A stretch of DNA of 9,529 bases from Candidatus Methanosuratincola petrocarbonis (ex Vanwonterghem et al. 2016) (GCA_001717015.1 MAGV01000049.1:1-9529), one strand, 5' to 3'. Numbered from the stretch's first letter, positions 1 through 6,107 are shown. Made by a program: numbers and translations. The notes: generated by a model not told the origin, from the sequence alone.

Positions 1-284
1 GCCGGCACGGTCTCGTTCAGCACAGTGGAGTTGTCACCCACCTTCTCGAGCACGCGGTAGTACATCGCCTTCCCCTCGTGGTTCTCGACATACAGGTAGA
101 GCCTGAAAGGCTCGCCCGCGAGGACCTCCTTCGGGTAGTCGCCTATCTTCATGTTCGGCCCGAGAACGCCGAGGGCTGAGAAGGGCTCCGCGACCCTGCC
201 CGCGGTGATCGCCTGTGAGACAGCCAAGGCAGCGCCCAGCACAATTACCGCCAGGACGACCGCCCTTATCTCCTCGTCTATCAT
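1..284 (-). CDS. DUF1616-like membrane-anchored protein, N-terminal part (runs off window)
   Basis: Only the first 94 codons are in the window; the 3' part lies beyond base 1. The protein opens with a short acidic stretch (MIDEEIR) and one hydrophobic segment at about residues 7-27, so it is probably anchored with the rest outside the cell. The following region contains PFSALGVLGPN, then GDYP, a GEPFRLYLYVENHE stretch and MYYRV. This resembles the extracytoplasmic part of the archaeal DUF1616 family, whose members show a similar LGPNG..DYP..L..GE pattern followed by NHE. That match is from memory and not from a search. It seems to lack the several N-terminal helices of longer DUF1616 proteins. 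The ATG at 284-282 is preceded by GGAGG (292-296) at 7-nt spacing. It lies 54 bp after the 158-aa membrane protein and is probably co-transcribed with it. The family's function is unknown. Confidence 0.72.
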   Translation of the reverse strand, partial: MIDEEIRAVVLAVIVLGAALAVSQAITAGRVAEPFSALGVLGPNMKIGDYPKEVLAGEPFRLYLYVENHEGKAMYYRVLEKVGDNSTVLNETVP

Positions 285-291
285 CTTTCCC

Positions 292-300
292 CCTCCACCT
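292..300 (-). promoter_or_regulatory. Ribosome binding site of the DUF1616-like gene
   Basis: Read on the minus strand, AGGTGGAGG lies 7 nt before the ATG at 284. It matches the anti-Shine-Dalgarno end of archaeal 16S rRNA and supports this start. Confidence 0.7.
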
Positions 301-338
301 CTATCCCGAACCCTTGGCGCGCATGCTGTCTGAAGCGG

Positions 339-815
339 TCAGCTGGCGGCGACCTCCCACTCGCGCTTCGCCTTCACCCAGGAACGCCATATCAGCCTCG
401 GGAGGTACAGGTAGGAAAGGGCCCCGACCACCCCGAGCATCACCAGGGAGGAGTAGAGCCAGGCAGACGAGGCGAGGCGCATCTGCTCCCCCTCTGCGGC
501 GAGCTGCGGGATCGAGGCGTTCACTTCCGAGATGATCGAACCCGCCTGCTCGAGGGACGCGGGGTCGCCATCCTGGATGAGTGCGAGCGCCTGGTTCAGC
601 ATCCGGAGCGGGGCGGATATGTTGGCGCCGTTGGACTCCGCTGACTGGAGCGCGAGGAAGACCTCCACTATCCGAGCCTTCAGCGACTCCTGATCCTCAG
701 TTAAGGAAGGCGAGCAGGAGACGGCTGGTGAGAGTGCGCCCATAAGGAAAGGGGACAGCGCCAAGAGGGCTGCGATTGCGAGCCCGAGCAGGGGAGAGAG
801 CCGATCCACGGTCAC
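339..815 (-). CDS. Small protein with a membrane segment at each end, function unknown
   Basis: This is a 158-aa protein that I do not recognise by name. The start chosen is the GTG at 815-813, whose last two bases overlap the TGA of the preceding gene (GTGA). This is a typical coupled start. The longer ORF reaching back to 944 would overlap the upstream gene by 130 bp and is less likely. A hydrophobic segment at about 8-28 could be a signal or membrane anchor, and Cys34 after it is a weak lipobox candidate. Residues 35-117 are polar and mostly helical, including a SNGANISAPLRMLNQAL stretch like those in archaeal surface proteins that end in a membrane helix. A second hydrophobic segment (about 119-139) is followed by a basic and aromatic tail (LIWRSWVKAKREWEV). 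A lumen-facing helical domain with a cytoplasmic tail is the likely topology. Partner proteins are unknown. Confidence 0.75.
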   Translation of the reverse strand: MTVDRLSPLLGLAIAALLALSPFLMGALSPAVSCSPSLTEDQESLKARIVEVFLALQSAESNGANISAPLRMLNQALALIQDGDPASLEQAGSIISEVNASIPQLAAEGEQMRLASSAWLYSSLVMLGVVGALSYLYLPRLIWRSWVKAKREWEVAAS

Positions 816-1195
816 TTCCGCTGGACCATTATCCAGAACCTGTGGTTCACTAGGGCGTCGGTACCGAGCCAGAAGAGGAACGGGTCCTCGCATACCCACC
901 GCTTCACCTTCGGGAAGATCGCGGATACCTTGCCGTTGATCCACTGGTGGGCGAGTTCAAGACCCTTCTTCCATATCCTTTGCCCGATCGTGTCCCTTAT
1001 CCGGTCGGCTATCCCTTCGATCATGCCGATGAGCTTCGGGTTGGTGATTGGCCCGAGCCTTTTACAGTACTCGAGCGCGCACCTGAATAGCCCCTTCTTT
1101 AGGCTGCCCAGCCGCCGCAGCGCACCGTTCCTGGTGCCCCTGGTCCAAAGTGAGAGCAGGTCGGAATAGCCGATAGTTTTGGTGAGATGCAACAA
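812..1195 (-). CDS. Unrecognised 127-aa soluble protein
   Basis: I do not recognise this family. The protein is basic and rich in aromatic residues, with no clear signal peptide or membrane helix. Its middle contains GLFRCALEYCKRLGPITNPKL and a predicted amphipathic region (about 60-90). The C-terminal third is Trp/Phe-rich (WVCEDPFLFWLG, RFWIM), which could be a peripheral membrane or protein-contact surface. The start is a TTG at 1195-1193, with a second TTG directly after it. No Shine-Dalgarno sequence is visible, but a TATA-like box is centred about 25 bp upstream, so the mRNA is probably leaderless. It is the first gene of a three-gene unit with the 158-aa membrane protein (4-bp GTGA overlap) and the DUF1616-like gene, which suggests a shared surface role. 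The start codon is the least certain part. Confidence 0.65.
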   Translation of the reverse strand: MLHLTKTIGYSDLLSLWTRGTRNGALRRLGSLKKGLFRCALEYCKRLGPITNPKLIGMIEGIADRIRDTIGQRIWKKGLELAHQWINGKVSAIFPKVKRWVCEDPFLFWLGTDALVNHRFWIMVQRK

Positions 1196-1215
1196 CCAAT
1201 CCCCGACAAATTTTA

Positions 1216-1243
1216 CTTTATAACTTAGAACTGTTTATAAGTT
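1216..1243 (-). promoter_or_regulatory. Promoter of the three-gene surface cluster (two TATA-like boxes)
   Basis: On the minus strand there are two TATA-like elements, AGTTATAAAG (1216-1225) and AACTTATAAA (1234-1243). The proximal one is centred about 25 bp before the TTG at 1195, the spacing expected for leaderless transcription. The distal one would give an initiation site about 20 bp further upstream. Both lie in an AT-rich spacer unlike the flanking coding DNA. Confidence 0.6.
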
Positions 1244-1290
1244 TTTCTTTTGCACAATTCAATATTTGAAATTTCATACAAAGCACTTTT

Positions 1291-1317
1291 CGCTAAAAAT
1301 GACTGCGCCAATTAGCG
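1291..1317 (-). terminator. Possible terminator after the histidine kinase
   Basis: Between the kinase stop (1346-1348) and the next promoter there is a perfect 6-bp inverted repeat, CGCTAA (1291-1296) with TTAGCG (1312-1317) and a 15-nt loop. A run of five T on the minus strand falls at 1295-1299. Archaeal terminators are mainly T-runs; this one is short, so the call is tentative. Confidence 0.35.
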
Positions 1318-1345
1318 GATTCCGGCGGTTCAAGGCAGGAGCGCA

Positions 1346-3295
1346 TCAGATCGGCTTTGGATGGGCGGGCGGGAGCCCGATCGTGAAGCTGGACCCCTTG
1401 CCCACCTCGCTCTCGCACGAGACCTCGCCTCCGAGCAGCTCGACGAACCTGCTGACCACGGACAGTCCGAGCCCCATGCCCTTCGGCTTCCCGGTCAAGA
1501 ATGGCTGGAAGAGGCGCGCCTTGATCTCGGGCGGGATCCCGATGCCGGTGTCCGAGACAGTGATCGCGGTGCCCCCTTCCCGTGTCGGGCGGGCAGCTAT
1601 ACTCAGGCACCCCTCGCCCGGCATCGCCTGGACTGCGTTCGTGATGAGGTTGGTCAGCGCGCGCCTCAGCATCGACGGGTCGGACCGGATCTCTCCAGCG
1701 CCCTCCTCGACCGCGATGGACACCCTTATCCTCCGAGGTATCTTCGCGTCCCCGACCAGCTTCTCTAGGAAGTCGGTCAGGTCGATCCTCTCGACCTTCG
1801 GCTCCACTGGGCGGGAGTAGTCTGTTAGGTCCGAGACTATCTTGTTCATGTAGTCCGTCTGGTTCACGAGGGTGTCGAGGCTCTTCTCGATCCTGGCGCG
1901 CTCTGCCTCATCGATCCCTGAGGAGCGGACACTCTCGCGCATGCTGTAAGCCAGGTTCACGATCACCTGGAGCGGGTTGCGGAGGTCGTGCCCAACCATC
2001 AGCGCGGTCTCTCCGATCGCAGCCATCCTCTCAGCTTCCCGGAGCGCCTTCGTCCTCTCGAGCACGATCTTCTCCAGGTTCAATGTGTACTCCTTCAGGA
2101 CCTCCTTCGCAAGCACCTCATCGGTTATGTCGAGTAAGATGCCCTGGTAGTGCGTTATCTTGCCGGAGTTGTCACGCCTCACCCAGGTGTAGTCCCTCAC
2201 CCACCTCGTCCTGCAGTCCTTCGTGATTATCCTGTATGACTGCTCGAAGGCGTCCTCGCCCTTGAGCGAGTGTGCTCCAACCTCCGAGGAGATCCTCGCG
2301 ATGTCCTCGGGGTGGACGATCTCAGTGAACTTGATCCCCCCAAGCATGAAGTCCTTTGGGGAATAACCGAAGACCGATGTGTTCTCCGTAACGTACTCGA
2401 CGGGCCAGCCCTCTTCATTTCTCCAGAGGAAGGTCACCGCAGGGCTCTTGTTGATTATGAACTCGAGCTCGGAGAGTTCGGAAAGAGCGTCGGTCAGCTG
2501 CGCCTCTAGGACCTTCAGATCCGTAACGTCTATGCCGATGGTGAGGAGATGCTCGGATCCCTGGAACTGGATCTTCCGGTGGATGCTCAAGTATGCCTTC
2601 CCTCTGCGGGAAATCCATTCGTTCCTCACGGTTTCTCCGCCGCTCAGCGCCTGGAGACTCGGGCACGAGGGGCACTGCTTAGAGGCGCCCTTCAGTGCTT
2701 GGTAGCACTTCTTGTTCTCCGGGGACCCGAAGGTTTCCGAAAAGTGTCTGTTGTAGTATACGATGTTGAAGGATTGATCCTTAATGTAGACATAAGCGGG
2801 GATCGTGTCGAGCAGCGTCTGCTCGAGATGGGCGGTCCTTATCAGAGATATGGCGATCGAGGCATACTGCGAGATCGACTTTGTGTACTCGGCAAGGTAC
2901 TCGAAATCGGATGGGGAGGATAGCACGAGGACGGCTGAAGGCTTCTTAAAGGCACGTATGCAGCAAAGCACGAAGACCCTCTTTCCGGAATGAGCGCTGG
3001 CGAGGCTGGCGGTCGCCTTCACTAGTCCACCATCCAAGGATCTTTGCAGCAGATCCGATGCGGCTGTTTCTTCGAAGTACTCGAGCAGGTCGAATGGCAC
3101 GGAAGACGCGAGGGGTTTGATTGCGCCACGGTCGGACGGGTACACAGAAACTGCCGTCTCTGCCGATCCCGAGAATTTCCTGCAGAGCTCTTCGTAAAAG
3201 TTGAGCTCCCCTTTCGATGTATCGATTGGCATGTCAAACAGCCGCTCCCTGATTGCCAATAGGGATTTCAATTCCACGCAGTCGCTAGTGCTCAT
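1346..3295 (-). CDS. Soluble PAS-domain sensor histidine kinase
   Basis: This 649-aa protein autophosphorylates on His and passes the phosphate to a response regulator, probably the receiver protein encoded just upstream. No membrane helices are visible, so it should sense a cytoplasmic signal. Order: GAF-like region (about 30-155), PAS 1 (about 157-262) with a Cys cluster C197, C208, C211, a short linker helix, PAS 2 (about 275-392, containing FGYSPKDF and VHPEDI), a coiled coil (about 395-430), HisKA with phosphoacceptor H436 in GHDLRNPL, then HATPase_c (about 505-642). In HATPase_c the N box is NLITNAVQAM (N549, N553), the G1 box is D582-TGIGI and the G2 box is KGMGLGLSVV. All catalytic motifs are intact. 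The ATG at 3295 has GGAGG 8 nt upstream. An in-frame extension of 33 Pro-rich residues (TTG at 3394, ATG at 3382) is possible. No receiver domain is fused. Confidence 0.93.
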   Translation of the reverse strand: MSTSDCVELKSLLAIRERLFDMPIDTSKGELNFYEELCRKFSGSAETAVSVYPSDRGAIKPLASSVPFDLLEYFEETAASDLLQRSLDGGLVKATASLASAHSGKRVFVLCCIRAFKKPSAVLVLSSPSDFEYLAEYTKSISQYASIAISLIRTAHLEQTLLDTIPAYVYIKDQSFNIVYYNRHFSETFGSPENKKCYQALKGASKQCPSCPSLQALSGGETVRNEWISRRGKAYLSIHRKIQFQGSEHLLTIGIDVTDLKVLEAQLTDALSELSELEFIINKSPAVTFLWRNEEGWPVEYVTENTSVFGYSPKDFMLGGIKFTEIVHPEDIARISSEVGAHSLKGEDAFEQSYRIITKDCRTRWVRDYTWVRRDNSGKITHYQGILLDITDEVLAKEVLKEYTLNLEKIVLERTKALREAERMAAIGETALMVGHDLRNPLQVIVNLAYSMRESVRSSGIDEAERARIEKSLDTLVNQTDYMNKIVSDLTDYSRPVEPKVERIDLTDFLEKLVGDAKIPRRIRVSIAVEEGAGEIRSDPSMLRRALTNLITNAVQAMPGEGCLSIAARPTREGGTAITVSDTGIGIPPEIKARLFQPFLTGKPKGMGLGLSVVSRFVELLGGEVSCESEVGKGSSFTIGLPPAHPKPI

Positions 3296-3303
3296 GTAAA
3301 GAT

Positions 3304-3308
3304 CCTCC
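3304..3308 (-). promoter_or_regulatory. Ribosome binding site deciding the kinase start
   Basis: On the minus strand GGAGG sits 8 nt before the ATG at 3295. It favours this start over the upstream in-frame ATG (3382) and TTG (3394), neither of which has a Shine-Dalgarno sequence. Confidence 0.65.
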
Positions 3309-3417
3309 AGGAAGGCAGAATAGAGATTGCAGCCGACGGGATTGGCAGGAGGCTGTTTTGGACTTGGGGGCTGAAGGGGCATGGAGATGCCCAAAGCACC
3401 TCGCCAACTCCCAGCGC

Positions 3418-3430
3418 ATATTTAATATCT
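3418..3430 (-). promoter_or_regulatory. TATA box of the histidine kinase gene
   Basis: On the minus strand AGATATTAAATAT, preceded by GCGAA (a plausible TFB-binding purine-rich side), is centred near 3423. Initiation would fall near 3397. That gives a leader of about 100 nt to the ATG at 3295, or an almost leaderless start for the longer form. Confidence 0.6.
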
Positions 3431-3477
3431 TTCGCACCCAGTAGATAACATTTTGCTTCTGGACTTACCCAATAGAC

Positions 3478-3489
3478 CTGGAATTCCAG
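3478..3489. repeat. 12-bp perfect palindrome CTGGAATTCCAG
   Basis: The sequence equals its own reverse complement and lies about 55-65 bp upstream of the kinase TATA box. Its core GGAATTCC recurs at 3538-3545. It could be an operator for a dimeric regulator, but no binding protein is known. Confidence 0.5.
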
Positions 3490-3515
3490 AGGGGTTTAAA
3501 GGTATTTCTCCTCTG
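3487..3515. repeat. Inverted repeat CAGAGGGG / CTCCTCTG
   Basis: The arms 3487-3494 and 3508-3515 pair at 7 of 8 positions around a 13-nt AT-rich loop containing TTTAAAG. It overlaps the end of the 12-bp palindrome. It may be a second regulatory element or an RNA hairpin in read-through transcripts from the regulator gene. Confidence 0.4.
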
Positions 3516-3552
3516 AAATGCGCCTTATCATTTCTTCGGAATTCCTTTCAAC

Positions 3553-3579
3553 AAAATACCTGATCTTCTCCTAGATCAG
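3553..3579 (-). terminator. Hairpin over the response regulator stop codon
   Basis: CTGATCT (3560-3566) and AGATCAG (3573-3579) form a perfect 7-bp stem with a 6-nt loop. The regulator's stop codon (3571-3573) lies at the loop edge. Minus-strand RNA continues with GGTATTTTGTT, a modest T-rich tail. It could end or protect the regulator transcript and separate its expression from the kinase's. Confidence 0.45.
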
Positions 3580-3969
3580 AAGGATCTCCTGCTGCTGCTT
3601 ATCGATCTGGTCGGCGATCGCCTTCACTAGATCCTCCGGCATGACGGGCTTGATCAGGTATGCGTCCGCGCCCAGGTTGAGTGCTTGGACTGCATTCTCG
3701 AGTGTGGAGTGACCAGTCAGAATAATCTTCCTCACCCGTGGGATCCTGTTCGTCTCCAGACGGCTCAGGAGCTCGATCCCGGATATGCCGGGGAGCACAA
3801 GATCCAGTACAATGACATCGAAGTACTTCTCCTTTATCTTCTCGAGGGCGTCCTCGCCAGTCTGGCTCGTTTCGACTCGGTACCCCCTCCCTTCGAGGAT
3901 TGCCTTCATCGTTTCCAGCAGATCGAGATCGTCGTCCACCAGAAGCACGCTGTATTCTGGGGCGCCCAT
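3571..3969 (-). CDS. Stand-alone receiver-domain response regulator
   Basis: This 132-aa protein is almost entirely one CheY-like receiver domain. The acidic pocket is D12-D13-D14 (in LLVDDD), the phosphoacceptor is D56 (VIVLDLVLPG), the switch Thr is T85 (ILTGH) and the conserved Lys is K107 followed by Pro (LIKPV). Only about 20 residues follow the domain, so there is no DNA-binding or enzymatic output domain. It must act by protein contact or as a phosphorelay intermediate, as is common among archaeal regulators. The adjacent PAS histidine kinase on the same strand is the likely phosphodonor, although the genes seem to have separate promoters. The ATG at 3969 is preceded by GAGGG (3976-3980) at 6-nt spacing, which supports the start. 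The downstream target cannot be deduced from this window. Confidence 0.93.
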   Translation of the reverse strand: MGAPEYSVLLVDDDLDLLETMKAILEGRGYRVETSQTGEDALEKIKEKYFDVIVLDLVLPGISGIELLSRLETNRIPRVRKIILTGHSTLENAVQALNLGADAYLIKPVMPEDLVKAIADQIDKQQQEILLI

Positions 3970-4007
3970 GAGGATCCCTCTTAGTTCTTATAAATTAGGA
4001 TCATTCA

Positions 4008-4017
4008 CTATAAAAAG
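4008..4017 (-). promoter_or_regulatory. TATA box of the response regulator gene
   Basis: Minus-strand CTTTTTATAG is centred near 4013. Initiation near 3987 would leave a short leader that includes GAGGG at 3976-3980. A second box-like sequence, AATTTATAAG, at 3987-3996 is closer and could give a leaderless mRNA. The 4008-4017 element also reads as TATA on the plus strand (CTATAAAAAG) and might add transcription toward the symporter operon. Confidence 0.5.
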
Positions 4018-4109
4018 TTAGTCCGGATCGGCATGGATTCTAAGATTTCCTGAAACAAGCACAATGCGGCAGGTTCTTTGCTTCTGGTCAATGGATCTTG
4101 TCCAGCATG

Positions 4110-4119
4110 CTTAAAGCTT
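4110..4119 (+). promoter_or_regulatory. Likely promoter of the small membrane protein/symporter operon
   Basis: CTTAAAGCTT is a TATA-like element centred near 4114. Initiation near 4140 would place the GGAGGT at 4143-4148 at the extreme 5' end of the mRNA. The match to a strong archaeal TATA box is only moderate. Confidence 0.4.
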
Positions 4120-4142
4120 ATTCCAGAGCATTCTCTTTCATC

Positions 4143-4148
4143 GGAGGT
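4143..4148 (+). promoter_or_regulatory. Strong Shine-Dalgarno sequence with ambiguous target
   Basis: GGAGGT ends 7 nt before an ATG at 4156 and 11 nt before a GTG at 4160. The ATG has the better spacing but opens only 15 codons, while the GTG opens the 107-aa membrane protein frame. Confidence 0.6.
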
Positions 4149-4159
4149 CTATCATATGG

Positions 4160-4483
4160 GTGAGTGTCTTTACAAAGGTGGGTGCCTTTTCAGGCGTCTT
4201 TGAAAGTCTTTTTTCAGCCGCTGGGCGATGGCGCTCTAGCCCTCGTTCTTCCATAAGACCCGGCGGCGTCAATGCAAATACGAAGGCAGGTCGGGAAGGC
4301 TTGAGCCCGACCGCGAAAGTTCTGGCAGGGGTAGTTGCGCTGGCGCTCTGCTTCGTTGCAGTCCCCTTGATTGCGGCTACCATCGGCGGGTGGTACGCCT
4401 ACTGGGGCGCCATACTGTTGAGCTGCGCCTGGGCGGCTGTGCTGCTCTGGCTGCGGGTAACCGAGTTCTGGGAGGGCGACTGA
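4160..4483 (+). CDS. Small two-helix membrane protein, candidate symporter accessory subunit
   Basis: From the GTG at 4160 this is 107 aa. From an in-frame TTG at 4301 it would be 60 aa. The C-terminal part is clearly membrane protein: helix 1 at about 53-73 (AKVLAGVVALALCFVAVPLIA), a short GGWYAYWG turn, helix 2 at about 82-99, and an acidic end (TEFWEGD). The first 50 residues are Ser/Arg-rich, low in hydrophobicity, and look less typical of local coding sequence, so the longer start is uncertain. Its stop is one base before the symporter's GTG, indicating an operon with coupled translation. Small two-helix proteins encoded next to SSS transporters are known (for example DUF997/YhdT with PanF, and DUF4212). 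By analogy this could be an accessory subunit, but I cannot assign it to one of those families. Confidence 0.65.
   Translation: MSVFTKVGAFSGVFESLFSAAGRWRSSPRSSIRPGGVNANTKAGREGLSPTAKVLAGVVALALCFVAVPLIAATIGGWYAYWGAILLSCAWAAVLLWLRVTEFWEGD
4471..4476 (+). promoter_or_regulatory. Ribosome binding site of the symporter gene
   Basis: GGAGGG inside the last codons of the small membrane protein lies 8 nt before the GTG at 4485. It supports this start and coupled translation of the pair. Confidence 0.65.
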
Positions 4484-4484
4484 G

Positions 4485-6047
4485 GTGTCAGAAGCAGTCC
4501 CAATACCTACCCCGACGCCGGAGTCCGCAGTGGCAGTGGCGGCTGCAGTCGGGATAATGCTGGCGATCAGCGCAGGGATCGGGGTCTACTTCTACAGGAG
4601 GTGCAAGAGCTTCGACGACTGGGCAGTAGGGCACGGGGACGTCGGTCCGCTGGTTACAGGGCTGGCGCTCACGGCGACCTGGCTCAGCGGCTGGGCGATC
4701 TTCGGGAACGCTGGGCTCGGCTACACCTACGGCTGGTCCGGATCCTGGCTGATCGGCGCAATGAACCTCATGGGGCTCTCGCTCTGCGTCGTCCTGGGTT
4801 ACAGGATGAGGAGGTACGCGGCCCTGGGCGCGAGGACGGTGCCGGAGGTGGCGAAGCTCAGGTTCGACAGCAGGCTGGTCCAGGGGCTGGCAGGCATGGC
4901 GATGGTCATTCTGCTGATAGTGTACAGCGTGGGGCAGTACAAGGCGATGGCATCAGTCTGGAAGCTCACGACGGGGACGGACTGGCTCGCCAGCCTCCTG
5001 ATAACGGCGATACTCTGCGCGGCTTACATAATGATCGGGGGGTACGCTGGCACGCAGTTCTCGCTTGCGCTGCAGGGCGGCATATTCATGGTGATCGGAT
5101 GGGCTTTCGGGATAGCCTCGATATTCTGGGCAGGGGGACCGGCGAAGGTCGCTGAGGCGATCTCTGCCGCGAACTTCGTGAAGCCAGGCGGGGTGGAAAC
5201 CCCGGTGCCGATAGGCGGCTACACGGCGGCGATCGCCCCGTCCTACCCCGGTTACGACTGGCTAGGTGTGACGGCTGCGATGGTGATGTTCCTGCTGATG
5301 GCGACCGGGTTCCCGCAGAACATCGCAAGGTTCCTCGGGACGAGGAAGGTGACCAAGAAGGAGTACGGCGTCATTATGTTGATTGTCGCGCTCAACTGCG
5401 TCACCCCGCTGATGGTTGGTGCGATGGGCTACGCCGCGAGGGCGGTCTGGGGCGCCGACCTGATGGGTTCGGGCCCGATATACGGCGACGCAGCGGCATC
5501 GCTCGTCAGCATGGCGATCGGCGGCTCGGCTGGGGCCGCGGTCTTCTCGATGGCAGTCTTCTCTGCCGCGGTCTCGACGCTCGCGGGGATGGTCATGATC
5601 ATGGCTACGAATGTCAGCAGGGACCTGATCCAGAACGGGGCGCCGAAGGTGAGCCCGAGGGTCCAGCTCATGCTTTCGAGGCTGCTGGTCATCCCGTTCG
5701 TGCTGATACCGCTCTGGTGGACATATACTTCGCCCCCGCCGGTGCTATCAGAGTTCATGTCCGGTTCAGCCGTGGCGCAGGCAGGCATATTCTTCTTCGT
5801 CGTGGCGGTCTCGATGTACTGGAGGAGGGCTACGAAGTGGGGCGCAGTCGCCACCATAGTGTACGGGATGGGGGTCGCGCTGCTCCACCCGAACGTCTAC
5901 GGCAAGTTCGTCCCGCCATTCGGGCACTGGGGCGTGTGGGCGCTGACGCTGATGCTCGGGTGCGCAGCGGTCTATGTGGCGGTCAGCCTTGCGACGAAGC
6001 CGGTGCCGGAGGAGAGGCTCTCGAGGTTATTCCCGAAGAAGGTCTGA
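4485..6047 (+). CDS. Sodium:solute symporter (SSS family)
   Basis: This 520-aa integral membrane protein has about 13 hydrophobic segments spread from residue 15 to 503, the length and layout of the SSS (solute/sodium symporter) family. These proteins couple inward sodium flow to uptake of a solute. Family-like features are the SFDDWAVGHGDVG stretch before helix 1, ALTATWLSGWAIFGNAGLGY (61-80), GFPQNIARFLGTRKVTKKEYG (275-295) and, in the helix that holds the Na2 sodium site, FSAAVSTLAGM followed by ATNVSRDLI (359-382). S364-T365 occupy the position of the conserved Ser/Thr pair of that site. The GTG start is fixed by GGAGGG 8 nt upstream. The substrate cannot be told; acetate, pantothenate, proline and other organic solutes are all possible in this family. 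It follows the two-helix protein by one base. A short cytoplasmic tail ends RLSRLFPKKV. Confidence 0.93.
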   Translation: MSEAVPIPTPTPESAVAVAAAVGIMLAISAGIGVYFYRRCKSFDDWAVGHGDVGPLVTGLALTATWLSGWAIFGNAGLGYTYGWSGSWLIGAMNLMGLSLCVVLGYRMRRYAALGARTVPEVAKLRFDSRLVQGLAGMAMVILLIVYSVGQYKAMASVWKLTTGTDWLASLLITAILCAAYIMIGGYAGTQFSLALQGGIFMVIGWAFGIASIFWAGGPAKVAEAISAANFVKPGGVETPVPIGGYTAAIAPSYPGYDWLGVTAAMVMFLLMATGFPQNIARFLGTRKVTKKEYGVIMLIVALNCVTPLMVGAMGYAARAVWGADLMGSGPIYGDAAASLVSMAIGGSAGAAVFSMAVFSAAVSTLAGMVMIMATNVSRDLIQNGAPKVSPRVQLMLSRLLVIPFVLIPLWWTYTSPPPVLSEFMSGSAVAQAGIFFFVVAVSMYWRRATKWGAVATIVYGMGVALLHPNVYGKFVPPFGHWGVWALTLMLGCAAVYVAVSLATKPVPEERLSRLFPKKV

Positions 6048-6067
6048 ACCGAAGGAGCGGGCAATTG

Positions 6068-6107
6068 CCCCTTCTTCTTTCTCTTTCTCTTTCTTTCTCA
6101 TCTTTCC
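6068..6107 (+). terminator. Polypyrimidine tract, likely terminator of the symporter operon
   Basis: After the symporter stop (6045-6047) there is an unbroken 32-nt C/T run (6068-6099), then one A and seven more pyrimidines. T-triplets repeat every few bases in (CTTTCT)-like units. T-rich tracts of this kind end archaeal transcripts. No strong hairpin precedes it. The rest of the spacer (6108-6314) holds a weak GGCGTA/TACGCC stem (6169-6192) and no convincing gene. Confidence 0.5.

Noticed and set aside
816..944. N-terminal extension of the 158-aa membrane protein
   Set aside because: It would overlap the 127-aa gene by 130 bp, and a coupled GTGA start at 815 fits the membrane helix better.
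1266..1820. Plus-strand ORF of 184 codons
   Set aside because: It lies opposite the kinase ATP-binding domain, whose N, G1 and G2 boxes are intact on the minus strand.
5429..5857. Minus-strand ORF of 142 codons
   Set aside because: It is antisense to the symporter membrane helices and has no recognisable protein features.
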